Below, one piece after another: positions 50,126 through 58,823 of a DNA stretch of 64,000 nt. How positions within the stretch are numbered: position 1 is the stretch's first letter; the number at the start of each line of letters is the position of its first letter. The position numbers and the translations under genes were made by a program. Origin of the DNA: Nitrosotalea devaniterrae (GTDB taxonomy: Archaea > Thermoproteota > Nitrososphaeria > Nitrososphaerales > Nitrosopumilaceae); assembly GCA_900065925.1 (NCBI GenBank), contig LN890280.1, forward strand, positions 426,451 to 490,450, read 5' to 3'. The notes under the pieces are model-generated. The model did not search any database. It saw only the letters and a list, made by a program, of their open reading frames with translations, and had not been told where the DNA came from.

Positions 50126-50980
50126 TTATTTTTCTACAGCGTTTACCATTGTTACAAGCTTTTTGTATGACTCGTCAAGATCAACGTTTTTCGCTAATCT
50201 TTCCTTTGCACTTGAGATGTATTTTATCATCTCTTCAGTTTTATTCTCTTGAATTAAAATAAGCATCCTACCTATGTCCTTCCAAAATTCTTCTGCGTAT
50301 CTTCTTATCTCTGGATTTGAAATTATTGTTTCAATAAGCTCTTGTGGCTCTGTCATTATGCCTGTAGTGAGATATTTTTGTGCTTTGAAAGTAGTTCCAG
50401 CCATTTTTTCTACTAGGGAGAAGTTTTCCTCCTTTGCAAATATGTTGGCGAGTGCCAAGTTTACTAGATGTGGCATTCCTAACACCATTGCTATTTTTTT
50501 ATCATGCTCTGTTGCATCTATTTGAACAAAATTTGCTTCCTCAAACAATGATTTTGTTACGGCCATCTCTTTTTTTGCATCTCGAATTGGAATTGATATG
50601 ATGTTTTGTCCTTTTAATCTCTTAGTTCCTGGACCAAACATTGGGTGAATGCAGATTGGATTTACCTTGTCTGGTATCTTAGAAAGAGCTGCCGCAGTCT
50701 TTGTTTTGAGTGAAGAAATATCTATCAAGTAAGAATCACGTTTCATCTCTTTTGCTATGAGTCGTATAGTTTCGGGCGTGCGCTTTACTGGTATGCACAA
50801 AATAACGTAATCAGCTGTTAGAATGGCACCTACTAGGGATTGTGCTTTTGTAACTGATTTGTTTAAAATCTCTTTTTCAGAGTCATATCCTATTATTTCA
50901 AAGTCTTTCTCAAGAAAATACTTTGAGAACCATTTTCCCATTTGACCTTCTGCTCCGATTATTGCAATCTTTTTTTTCAT
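50126..50980 (-). CDS. tyrA: Prephenate dehydrogenase TyrA
   Basis: A 284-residue protein: Rossmann start IAIIGAEGQMGKWFSKYF, then VILCIPVKRTPETIRLI, DISSLKTKTAAALSKIP, HPMFGPGTKRLKGQ and MLGMPHLVNLALANI. It oxidatively decarboxylates prephenate (or arogenate) toward tyrosine. It overlaps the chorismate mutase-aminotransferase gene by 1 bp and lacks a mutase or ACT domain of its own. Confidence 0.92.
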   Translation of the reverse strand: MKKKIAIIGAEGQMGKWFSKYFLEKDFEIIGYDSEKEILNKSVTKAQSLVGAILTADYVILCIPVKRTPETIRLIAKEMKRDSYLIDISSLKTKTAAALSKIPDKVNPICIHPMFGPGTKRLKGQNIISIPIRDAKKEMAVTKSLFEEANFVQIDATEHDKKIAMVLGMPHLVNLALANIFAKEENFSLVEKMAGTTFKAQKYLTTGIMTEPQELIETIISNPEIRRYAEEFWKDIGRMLILIQENKTEEMIKYISSAKERLAKNVDLDESYKKLVTMVNAVEK

Positions 50981-52347
50981 TATTTGCTTTTCAACCTGTC
51001 CTCTATTATTTGCATTCCCTGATTAAGTGTATCTTCTGGCTGACAGGCTGATATTCTGACAAATCCTTGATAATTTCCAAAACCCTCTCCTGGTGCTATT
51101 GCTACTCCTGTATCTAAAAGCTTATTTGTGAAATCTACCGAATCAAAGTTATCTTGTCTTATTTTGGCAAACAAGTACATGGCACCATCTGGTTCTACAA
51201 AGTCTAATTGCATAGTTTTTGCCTTTTTCAATATGGTTTCTAGTCTGTTCCTGATGGTTTTAGTATTATCGGTTGTATCTGCCTTTAACGCCTTCATAGC
51301 AACATATTGAATGGGTTCTGATACATTTGTTAATGCAAGGGCCTGAAGCTTTGACATTTTTTCTATTATCTCTGGACTTGATACTGCATACCCAATTCTA
51401 AAACCAGTCATGGCATGTGACTTTGAAAATGACTGTGTTATTACAGATTTATTGTATCGATAAGTGAGGATACTCTTCCATGGTTTGTTTGCATATGCTG
51501 AATAAATTTCATCGCTTAGTACATACAAGTCATTCTTCATTGCCACTTCCATTATCTGATCTTGTAGATTTTCTGGAAGGATTTTACCAGTTGGATTATT
51601 TGGATAGTTGAGAACTATCATTCTAGTATTTTCATTTATTACATTTTTGATATCTTCTATTCTTGGTTCCCATTTATTTTCAAGTGTTGTATGTATTGTC
51701 CTGACCTTGATTCCAGAATTAAGGGCATTATCTCGATATGCTGGCCATGCTGGTTCTATTACTATTATCTCATTTCCAGGACTAAGAAGACTAGAAATTG
51801 CAAGAAATACAGAAAAGCGTGCTCCTGGAGATACCAGAATATTTTGGTCTAATGTTTCCACTCCAAATTTTTCTGTAACATATTTTGCAAGAGCCTCTCT
51901 AAAATCTGGCATTCCTTTTGAATCTCCATATTTTGTATACCCCTTGTCATAAACTTCAGAAAGTGCACTACTGACAATCTTTGGTGGGAGAAAATCCGGT
52001 TCGCCTACTTCCATATGGATTATCTTTTTCCCTTCTTTTTCTAATTTTTTGGCTTTTAAAAATACAGACAAGTGTGTCTGTTTGCTCTCTGATTGAATCT
52101 TGACAGATTCGTTTAATAGGAAATTTAACATTGTCATTGCGGTTTTTTCATCAAGTCTTATCTCTTTACATAATGTCAAAACATTCACACGTAGTTGGTT
52201 TTCTCTCTCTTCGTTTGTAATTCCGATACCGAGATTATTTTTTAAATTTCCAATTTCTTTTGCCGTGTCATTTCTTTCCTTGAGTAATTTTAGAATATCA
52301 AATGTTATCTTGTCTATCCTGTCACGCAGTTTGTTAATGTCTGACAT
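50980..52347 (-). CDS. Chorismate mutase (AroQ) fused to class I aminotransferase
   Basis: A 455-residue fusion. Residues 1-85 form an AroQ helical mutase (INKLRDRIDKITFDILKLLK ... NDTAKEIGNLK). Residues 95-455 form a class I aminotransferase with MEVGEPDFLPP, VLNYPNNPTGKILP, LSDEIYSAYA, PLP lysine in SFSKSHAMTGFRIGY and the substrate arginine in GFVRISACQP. It could convert chorismate to prephenate and act as prephenate or aromatic aminotransferase in one chain. It lies 3 bp after aroC and overlaps tyrA. Confidence 0.93.
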   Translation of the reverse strand: MSDINKLRDRIDKITFDILKLLKERNDTAKEIGNLKNNLGIGITNEERENQLRVNVLTLCKEIRLDEKTAMTMLNFLLNESVKIQSESKQTHLSVFLKAKKLEKEGKKIIHMEVGEPDFLPPKIVSSALSEVYDKGYTKYGDSKGMPDFREALAKYVTEKFGVETLDQNILVSPGARFSVFLAISSLLSPGNEIIVIEPAWPAYRDNALNSGIKVRTIHTTLENKWEPRIEDIKNVINENTRMIVLNYPNNPTGKILPENLQDQIMEVAMKNDLYVLSDEIYSAYANKPWKSILTYRYNKSVITQSFSKSHAMTGFRIGYAVSSPEIIEKMSKLQALALTNVSEPIQYVAMKALKADTTDNTKTIRNRLETILKKAKTMQLDFVEPDGAMYLFAKIRQDNFDSVDFTNKLLDTGVAIAPGEGFGNYQGFVRISACQPEDTLNQGMQIIEDRLKSK

Positions 52348-52350
52348 TTC

Positions 52351-53448
52351 TTATCTGATGACCGCTGGAATAAAACCTGCTCTAATTGCATGATCTGCAA
52401 GTACTACTGATACTAGAGAATCTACTACTGGAGGTGCACGGGGAACTACGCATGGATCATGTCTTCCTTGAACTATCAAAGATGCAGGTTTTTTTGTTTT
52501 AAGATCAACCGTTCGTTGTTTTTTTGATATTGACGATGCTGGCTTGAATGCTACTCGTAGGACTATTGGCATGCCGGTGGATATGCCACCTAATATTCCT
52601 CCAGCATTGTTGGTCTTGGTTTGAATTTTTCCATTTTTAATTAAAAATTCATCATTATTTTCTGAGCCGTGCAAAGTAGATCCATGAAAACCTGAACCAA
52701 ACTCCACCCCCTTTACAGCAGGAATTGAAAAAAGTGCTTTACTCAGATCTGATTCTAATGATCCAAAGATTGGCTCACCAAGTCCTACTGGCAAATTCAC
52801 AGTTAACGATTCAATTATGCCGCCGATGGAATCTCCTTTTCGCCTTGCGGCAAGAATTGTTTCACGCATCTTGGTGGCAATTTTTGGATCCGGACATCTC
52901 ACTTCGTTACTGTATACAGAATTTTTCATCTTCATCATTGCATGGTCTTTCATTTTCACATTTCCGACTTGGCAGGTGTATGAAAAAGTCTCGATTCCCA
53001 AAGTTTTTAAAAGTAATTTTCTTGCTATGGCTCCAGCCATTACAAATGTAGCTGTAAGTCTTCCTGAAAACCTCCCTCCTCCTCGTATGTCATTGAAACC
53101 GTTGTACTTGATAAATGCGGGATAGTCCGAATGTCCAGGTCTTGGTTTCATGGTAAGATTGTCGTAATCTTTTGAACGCTGGTCCTTATTCCAAATGACC
53201 ATTGTGATTGGTGCTCCTGTTGTATGTCCTCTGTACACTCCTGAAAGAATCTCTACTTTGTCATCCTCTTTTCTTTGTGTAGTAACAATGGACTGACCAG
53301 GTTTACGTAAATCTAACATTGTTTGAATATCGTTTTCCTCAATTTTCAATCCTGCTGGGCAACCATCTACTGTGGCACCTATGCATCTACCATGACTTTC
53401 ACCAAAACTTGTAAACACAAAACGTTGTCCTATGCTACTTGAAGACAT
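52351..53448 (-). CDS. aroC: Chorismate synthase AroC
   Basis: A 365-residue enzyme: FTSFGESHGRCIGATVDGCP, the flavin/substrate signatures GRFSGRLTATFVMAGAIARK and LRVAFKPASSISKKQ, and RHDPCVVPRAPPVVDSL. It eliminates phosphate from EPSP using reduced FMN. A TATA (TTATAAAC) about 25 bp upstream gives aroC its own leaderless promoter within the cluster. Confidence 0.96.
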   Translation of the reverse strand: MSSSSIGQRFVFTSFGESHGRCIGATVDGCPAGLKIEENDIQTMLDLRKPGQSIVTTQRKEDDKVEILSGVYRGHTTGAPITMVIWNKDQRSKDYDNLTMKPRPGHSDYPAFIKYNGFNDIRGGGRFSGRLTATFVMAGAIARKLLLKTLGIETFSYTCQVGNVKMKDHAMMKMKNSVYSNEVRCPDPKIATKMRETILAARRKGDSIGGIIESLTVNLPVGLGEPIFGSLESDLSKALFSIPAVKGVEFGSGFHGSTLHGSENNDEFLIKNGKIQTKTNNAGGILGGISTGMPIVLRVAFKPASSISKKQRTVDLKTKKPASLIVQGRHDPCVVPRAPPVVDSLVSVVLADHAIRAGFIPAVIR

Positions 53449-53522
53449 GATGAAATTTTCTTTTACATGTTTATAATCCTTCTAGGAATTAAGAGCCTTT
53501 TGGCATGTAATTGTTTGATAAT

Positions 53523-54785
53523 TCAAACTGTGATGTTTGCACCAATCTTCTTCATGTCTTCTACAAATGTTGGATATGAGACATCAACAGAATCAGGATC
53601 TGTGATAGTGCAATTTCCCACAAACATACCTGCTATGGAAAACGCCATGAAAAGTCTATGATCCTCTGAAGACTCTAACTCTGCACTCTTTAGAACTTTG
53701 GGCGATTCTAAAACCAATCCGTCTTCATTCTCTGTTACAATCACACCAATCTTTGTCAACTCTTTTGCCAAAATCGCTATTCTGTCTGTCTCTTTGAATC
53801 GTGCATGTTTCACATTGTAAATCTCAATTGGTTTTGATGTTTTTAGAGCCAAAATTGCCATTGGAGGAAGCAGGTCTGGATTATTTGAGAGATCAAATTT
53901 TCCCCCATTGAGAAGTTTTGGAGAATCTACCGTTATTTTTTCGCCTATGTTTATTTTTACTCCGAGTTTTTCTAAATATGATAATATTTCTCGATCTCCC
54001 TGTGGCAAATCTCCTAGAGATGCATTAATTGACATGCCTTCTCCTAAAAGTACTGCAGCTGACAACAATAATGCCATGCTTGAAAAATCTGAAGGAACTA
54101 CAAAATCTGTTGCTTTGTATTCTTGATTTGATACCTTGTATTTTTTGTATGGGGAAATTGTATCGACTGTAGCACCAAACTTTTTCATTGTGGAAATGGT
54201 GGAATCAAGATATGGTTTTGATACCAAGTTGCCCTCTATTTCTAATGTTATACCATTTTTCATTTTTGGACCTGAGATCAATAGTGCAGAAATAAACTGG
54301 CTTGAGATCGAGCCTGAAATATGTGTACTTCCTCCATCTGCTCTACCTTTTACAGTGACAGGTGGCTTACCATCAGTTGAGGTGCATTGCACCCCTAGTT
54401 GTTTTAGTGCATCAAGAAGTGGCCCCATTGGTCTTTTTTTCAAACTGGCATCACCGGTGAGTGTTATTGTTTTATCTGAGAGAGAGGCAATCGCAGTTGA
54501 AATTCTAATTGTAGTACCTGAATTTGATGCATCAATTTCCAGAGTTTGTGGATCTATTCTTCCATTACTCTCAACTGTTACCATGGAATCGTTGATTTCT
54601 ATTTTGGCACCAAATGTCTTACATGCATTAACTGTCGCAAGGGTATCTCTAGAAAGTAGAACATTTCTCAATGTACTTTTTCCATCTGACATAGCTGCAA
54701 GAAAAATGGCACGATGGGAATAACTCTTGTTTGGAGGGCATGTTATTGTTCCAGTTAAAATGGACTTGTCTACTTTACATTTCAT
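53523..54785 (-). CDS. aroA: EPSP synthase AroA
   Basis: 420 residues with both halves of the inside-out barrel: CPPNKSYSHRAIFLAAMSDG, SNSGTTIRISTAIASL, SSQFISALLISGPKMKNGIT, DFSSMALLLSAAVL and a late HARFKETDRIAILAKEL. It joins shikimate-3-phosphate and phosphoenolpyruvate. It overlaps aroK by 11 bp. Confidence 0.96.
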   Translation of the reverse strand: MKCKVDKSILTGTITCPPNKSYSHRAIFLAAMSDGKSTLRNVLLSRDTLATVNACKTFGAKIEINDSMVTVESNGRIDPQTLEIDASNSGTTIRISTAIASLSDKTITLTGDASLKKRPMGPLLDALKQLGVQCTSTDGKPPVTVKGRADGGSTHISGSISSQFISALLISGPKMKNGITLEIEGNLVSKPYLDSTISTMKKFGATVDTISPYKKYKVSNQEYKATDFVVPSDFSSMALLLSAAVLLGEGMSINASLGDLPQGDREILSYLEKLGVKINIGEKITVDSPKLLNGGKFDLSNNPDLLPPMAILALKTSKPIEIYNVKHARFKETDRIAILAKELTKIGVIVTENEDGLVLESPKVLKSAELESSEDHRLFMAFSIAGMFVGNCTITDPDSVDVSYPTFVEDMKKIGANITV

Positions 54786-55629
54786 GGACTTCGGCCTTCT
54801 TGTTGTTTATTGGTGAAACGATTATGCTTCCTTCTAAAGATGAAAATACTTTTTTTATGCTTGATATTTTGTCGTTTTTTACTACTGCTGCTATGGATGG
54901 CCCATTACCTGACACTGATGCTCCCAATGCTCCGCTGTCTAATAGATCAGTTAGAATTTTTGGATCAGAGCCTAGGATAGCAGATGTTGCAAGGCCATTG
55001 AGCGTCATGGCATTCCAATAGTCTGATTTATTGGCAAGATCCCATGCCTGTGAGAAAACACCATTTAGGATCTTTAGTTTTTTCACGTTACCTCTTCTTC
55101 TAGACTTTGGAATGAAAATTATTGCAGATAGGTCTTCTGGGGCTTTTTCTGATTTTATGATTTTTATGTTAGAGTTGTCTGTCACTACGAATCCTCCAAA
55201 ATAACATGCACATGCGTCATCAAAAGCACCTGTTATGCTTACCTTGGATTTAATCGATGCATGTACTCCATCTCTGAGAATTTCAAGATCAGTTGATTTG
55301 GGTCTAAATAATTTTGCACATGCAAGTGATATGACTGAAGAAATAGCACTTGAGCTCTTGAGTCCATATCCTGAAGGAATTTCTGATTTTACAAAAATTG
55401 TTATTTTATTTTTTTCAAGTTCTGGTTTTGGAACTGACATTTCTACAACATTTCGTATCAATCTGGAACTAAGGTTGGACTCTTTGTTTTCAAATATTAT
55501 TCCTCTTCCAGGTTGAGTTTCAATGGTTGCCTCTATGCCAAGTGATATTCCCAGTGTTGCCCCTTTGCCTGTGGCAATTGCATTTACAATTGACACTGCA
55601 CCATGCATGCTTGCTTTTATTGTACTCAT
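54775..55629 (-). CDS. aroK: Shikimate kinase, archaeal GHMP type
   Basis: A 284-residue GHMP-superfamily kinase: ATP motif IPSGYGLKSSSAISSVISLA, TGAFDDACACYFGG and VSGNGPSIAAV near the end. This family replaces bacterial AroK in archaea and phosphorylates shikimate. aroE lies 2 bp upstream and aroA overlaps downstream, so aroE-aroK-aroA are one transcript. Confidence 0.94.
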   Translation of the reverse strand: MSTIKASMHGAVSIVNAIATGKGATLGISLGIEATIETQPGRGIIFENKESNLSSRLIRNVVEMSVPKPELEKNKITIFVKSEIPSGYGLKSSSAISSVISLACAKLFRPKSTDLEILRDGVHASIKSKVSITGAFDDACACYFGGFVVTDNSNIKIIKSEKAPEDLSAIIFIPKSRRRGNVKKLKILNGVFSQAWDLANKSDYWNAMTLNGLATSAILGSDPKILTDLLDSGALGASVSGNGPSIAAVVKNDKISSIKKVFSSLEGSIIVSPINNKKAEVHEM

Positions 55630-55631
55630 CC

Positions 55632-56453
55632 CTAAAATCTCCCAAGCAGGGTTAATTTCATGGCTTCATATGGTGCTGGTTTGCCAGTCCAAATCTCAAA
55701 TGACTTCATCGCTTGAGCAAGAAGCATTTCCCACCCATATATGATGGTCGCACCTTGAATCTTTGACTGTTCAATCAAAGGAGTTTCTACTGGTACGTAA
55801 ACAATGTCATAAACTATGGAATTTTTGGTAATGTTTCTTGTAGATATGGGACAACCAATTCCCTTTAACCCTACTGAGGTGGCGTTTACTATGAACTTGT
55901 ATCTGTTGACAACTTCTCCTGCAGATTGGAGATCAAGATAATCTGATTTCAATCCAATTTCTTGGGCAAATCTAATCAGTTCTTCCGCTCTCTCGCGAGT
56001 TCTATTTGCAATGGTAATTTTATGGACCTTTTCCTTGCTAAATCCTGCTATGATTGCTCTTGCAGCTCCACCTGCACCGATTAGCAAAACATCCGAGTCT
56101 TTGGAATCTATCTTTCTCTTTTTAATGGGGTCTAAAAATCCGTCAACATCTGTGTTGTATCCTTTGAGACGTCCATTTTCATTGACTATTGTATTTGTGG
56201 CACCTGCCAGTTTACATTCAGTGTCTGACTCATCAAGAAATTTCATCATGTCAATCTTATGGGGAATTGTTACATTGAATCCAGAAATGTCTATTTTTTT
56301 AAGCGCCTCAATTCCATACTCTAACTCTCCTTTTGGAATTCTGTATGCAATATACGTACAATCAAGACCTAAAAATAAAAAAGCTGTATTATGAAGTGCA
56401 GGTGAAAATGAATGATCTATCGGATCTCCTATGATGGCATAGGTCTTGGTCAT
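55632..56453 (-). CDS. aroE: Shikimate dehydrogenase AroE
   Basis: 273 residues: IGDPIDHSFSPALHNTAF, catalytic lysine in FNVTIPHKIDMM, NTDVDGFL, Rossmann IGAGGAARAIIAG, NADP-type NRTRERAEEL and YGWEMLLAQAMKSFEIWTG. It reduces 3-dehydroshikimate. CTTAAATC is centred about 26 bp before ATG 56453, so this is the probable promoter for aroE-aroK-aroA. Confidence 0.95.
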   Translation of the reverse strand: MTKTYAIIGDPIDHSFSPALHNTAFLFLGLDCTYIAYRIPKGELEYGIEALKKIDISGFNVTIPHKIDMMKFLDESDTECKLAGATNTIVNENGRLKGYNTDVDGFLDPIKKRKIDSKDSDVLLIGAGGAARAIIAGFSKEKVHKITIANRTRERAEELIRFAQEIGLKSDYLDLQSAGEVVNRYKFIVNATSVGLKGIGCPISTRNITKNSIVYDIVYVPVETPLIEQSKIQGATIIYGWEMLLAQAMKSFEIWTGKPAPYEAMKLTLLGRF

Positions 56454-56520
56454 TATTTTCTACCTGGTGAATCGTGATTTAAGCGATTAGGGAACATGCA
56501 AGTGTTTATTTGTATAATTT

Positions 56521-56802
56521 TTAAATTCCGTACCTGTCGCTTTGAGAATAGATTTTCTTGAGTCTTGAACCACATTTTGGACAGGAAGGATTTTGGTGTA
56601 TGGTTGCACAGTCAAGACAAACGAAATTACCCTTGCCTGTTCTAGTTGAATTGTATTGGTATACTATTATGAATGCTAAAGCTGCAACCCAGACAAGTAT
56701 TAAAAATAGTACTAATCTGAACATGCCAAAAACTACTGTTACTATTGTAGCTAAAATGATAACATTTCTTGGTACGTTATTCTGGGACACTTTGGGGTTC
56801 AT
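56521..56802 (-). CDS. Two-TM protein with C-terminal zinc ribbon
   Basis: 93 residues: two adjacent membrane segments (VIILATIVTVVFGMF and LVLFLILVWVAALAFII), then a zinc ribbon CLDCATIHQNPSCPKCGSRL. The layout suggests a membrane-tethered ribbon, perhaps an assembly or regulatory factor. ATG 56802. No specific family recognised. Confidence 0.75.
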   Translation of the reverse strand: MNPKVSQNNVPRNVIILATIVTVVFGMFRLVLFLILVWVAALAFIIVYQYNSTRTGKGNFVCLDCATIHQNPSCPKCGSRLKKIYSQSDRYGI

Positions 56803-56885
56803 GGTATGTTTACATGCTTCTTTTATAATAAGGGTACCTTACAATTGACCAAATTAGAGATTAATTAATTAATACAAAGTGTTTG

Positions 56886-57134
56886 ATGAATACATTGGAC
56901 GACAAGGACGATTTTGCTAATTTGCTTGATGAGTGTATCAAGATACTAGATGACAATGTCACAGTTTTAAACGATATTGAATATTCTGCAGAGTCTGAAA
57001 AAGAAGATGCCGTCATAACTGATTTGACCAAAAATGATCTTGTAAATATGGCTCACGAAGTAGCTGATTCCTCTAGAATAAAAAAAGCGGAATCATATTT
57101 TGTTAAAAGATTTTTTGAATCAAAATCCGACTAG
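56886..57134 (+). CDS. Small acidic helical protein, 82 aa
   Basis: An acidic protein, helix-rich (DDFANLLDECIKILDDNVTVL, TKNDLVNMAHEVADSS) with a basic/aromatic end YFVKRFFESK. ATG 56886 follows AATTAATTAATAC by about 20 bp. No family recognised; a partner-binding or regulatory role is only a guess. Confidence 0.6.
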   Translation: MNTLDDKDDFANLLDECIKILDDNVTVLNDIEYSAESEKEDAVITDLTKNDLVNMAHEVADSSRIKKAESYFVKRFFESKSD

Positions 57135-57169
57135 TCTGAACATCTGTAACAATCCTAGTGATTATAATC

Positions 57170-57850
57170 TTAATTTTTATCTTCCAAAGATAGTATGCTT
57201 TTCATTTCTTTGAGACTGAATTGACCTGGTGCTACTGGCTTGCCGAGTGAGACATATGTGTAGGGGCTTCCAAGCTTTGTGCATAATATTCTTGACATTC
57301 TACCATAGTCTCCCATGGCAAAAGAAATTAGGTTGATCTTTCTTGTACTGATCTTGTAAAGAGAAAGGATGCGTATTGTATCATCAATTGTCTTTGCCAT
57401 GGTGACAATTTTGATATTGTTTGAATATTTGGACATTTTTTTAAACATTGATCTTAAAGTATGTTCGTTTGGAGTCTTGGCAAAATCATGCCATGACACT
57501 AACATTCTAGTTTTTCTACTTTTTAGATACTTTACCAATTCCTTGTTTTTCTTTAGTGTGTTGTATTCCACATCTATGAGATATGGTTCAAATTCTGAAA
57601 TGAGTTTCAATATGGATATTCTTTCCTTTTCACTGCCAGAAAATTTTCCACCTTCTGCAATGGGACGCAATGTGCATATGCATCTCTTAAGATGTTTTCT
57701 GACTAGTGTTAAACAAAAAGGAATTTGATTTGGTTTTAAAAAATCTAACCGTAGTTCTGCATACTCTGACTTGGCAAGTGCTCCCCTTAATTCACTGGAT
57801 ACCTTTGTAGGACTGGATGCTGCAATTGTTACGCAGACCTTGGTTGCCAT
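57170..57850 (-). CDS. aroD: 3-Dehydroquinate dehydratase, type I (AroD)
   Basis: 226 residues of a TIM-barrel type I enzyme: EYAELRLDFLKPN, YLIDVEYNTL, the acid/base histidine in LVSWHDFAKTP, the Schiff-base lysine in NIKIVTMA and SFAMGDYGRMSRI. It dehydrates 3-dehydroquinate. It begins 13 bp downstream of a small secreted-protein gene with no clear promoter between, so the two may be co-transcribed. Confidence 0.95.
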   Translation of the reverse strand: MATKVCVTIAASSPTKVSSELRGALAKSEYAELRLDFLKPNQIPFCLTLVRKHLKRCICTLRPIAEGGKFSGSEKERISILKLISEFEPYLIDVEYNTLKKNKELVKYLKSRKTRMLVSWHDFAKTPNEHTLRSMFKKMSKYSNNIKIVTMAKTIDDTIRILSLYKISTRKINLISFAMGDYGRMSRILCTKLGSPYTYVSLGKPVAPGQFSLKEMKSILSLEDKN

Positions 57851-57863
57851 GTGTTTTCGGTAC

Positions 57864-58172
57864 TTACTTAGTTGAGGTCTTTGGTGTTATGGTTGGTTCA
57901 CCACAATACATCCATCCTCTCAATTCATTGCATTTGCTAGGATCACGTTGTGCAACATGAAGTGTTTGCTTCATCTTGGCCCAACTATCTGGTGAGCATA
58001 AGCTTTCTCCACAAATGTGTTGTCCTCCTGGAAATCTGTCTGTTTTCTGGGAGAATCTATCATACACTGAACTTGGTGTTAGTGCATTTACAGCAGGTAA
58101 TGTTGCTGCAAAAACCATTATGGTTGACAACGCTAATGCGACCAAACCGATCTTAATTTGTTGGTTGGACAT
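57864..58172 (-). CDS. Small secreted protein with four cysteines
   Basis: 102 residues: signal peptide (IKIGLVALALSTIMVFAATL ... AVNA), then a short mature part with cysteines at ICGESLCSPDSW, KCNELRGWMYCG, likely two disulfides. CTAAATATACTAG is centred about 28 bp before ATG 58172. No family recognised. It is the first gene of a possible operon with aroD. Confidence 0.72.
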   Translation of the reverse strand: MSNQQIKIGLVALALSTIMVFAATLPAVNALTPSSVYDRFSQKTDRFPGGQHICGESLCSPDSWAKMKQTLHVAQRDPSKCNELRGWMYCGEPTITPKTSTK

Positions 58173-58412
58173 TATGTCAATCTACATTCCACTAGTATAT
58201 TTAGATTAGCATCAATTTATCCACGATAAAATAATGCGGATCTCAATATTATCTGCCAAACTCTGATGACGACCTGTTCTTCCTTCATAAACTCTCATGA
58301 CTTGGATCATGCGTATTATGTACCGATATTCTTTATCGGATTACCTGTTATGGTATCTGAAACCTGATAATGGAAGAAACTTTTATGAAACGATCATTTC
58401 TAGAGGATACTT

Positions 58413-58709
58413 ATGAGTTCGGATACACAACACGACACAAAAGATACAGTCTTCATCGGAAAAAAGCCCATCATGGCATACGTAACATCTGCGCTCATCC
58501 AACTTGCTAACAATCCCAAGGTCTCAATAAAGGCAAGAGGACTTAGCATAGGTAGAGCAGTAGATGTTGCACAAATAATTGCACGAAGGACTGATAGCTC
58601 CGGGTATTCTATAGGACAAATAAAAATAGGATCGGAGCAACTTCAATCATTAGATGGACGATCAAGAAACGTATCTACTATAGAAATAGAAGTAACAAAA
58701 AATGCATGA
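58413..58709 (+). CDS. albA: DNA/RNA-binding protein Alba
   Basis: 98 residues with the Alba signature FIGKKPIMAYVTSALIQLAN, the KARGLSIGRAVDVAQII helix and IGSEQLQSLDGRSRNVS loop. Alba dimers coat DNA and RNA. ACTTTTATG is centred about 27 bp before the ATG (leaderless). Confidence 0.95.
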   Translation: MSSDTQHDTKDTVFIGKKPIMAYVTSALIQLANNPKVSIKARGLSIGRAVDVAQIIARRTDSSGYSIGQIKIGSEQLQSLDGRSRNVSTIEIEVTKNA

Positions 58710-58713
58710 TTGT

Positions 58714-58741
58714 CTAAAACATGTAACTTAACATGTTTTAG
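58714..58741. repeat. Perfect 11-bp inverted repeat after alba
   Basis: CTAAAACATGT, 6-bp loop AACTTA, ACATGTTTTAG, starting 4 bp after the alba stop. As RNA it forms a stem-loop at the alba 3' end; as DNA it resembles a dimer operator for the methyltransferase gene 83 bp downstream. Confidence 0.7.
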
Positions 58742-58823
58742 GTGATTTTCTTTGATTTAATTTCAAATTGGAATTTTTTTCAATTTTTACAACTGTTAAA
58801 TATCAAAATGATTGAGGGAAATA

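Noticed and set aside
54136-54723. 195-codon plus-strand frame inside aroA
   Set aside because: Antisense to EPSP synthase with all its motifs; no promoter or domain evidence.
58262-58310. Possible C/D box sRNA (TGATGAC near 58267)
   Set aside because: No D or D' box at proper spacing and no terminal stem; the match is to one short motif only.
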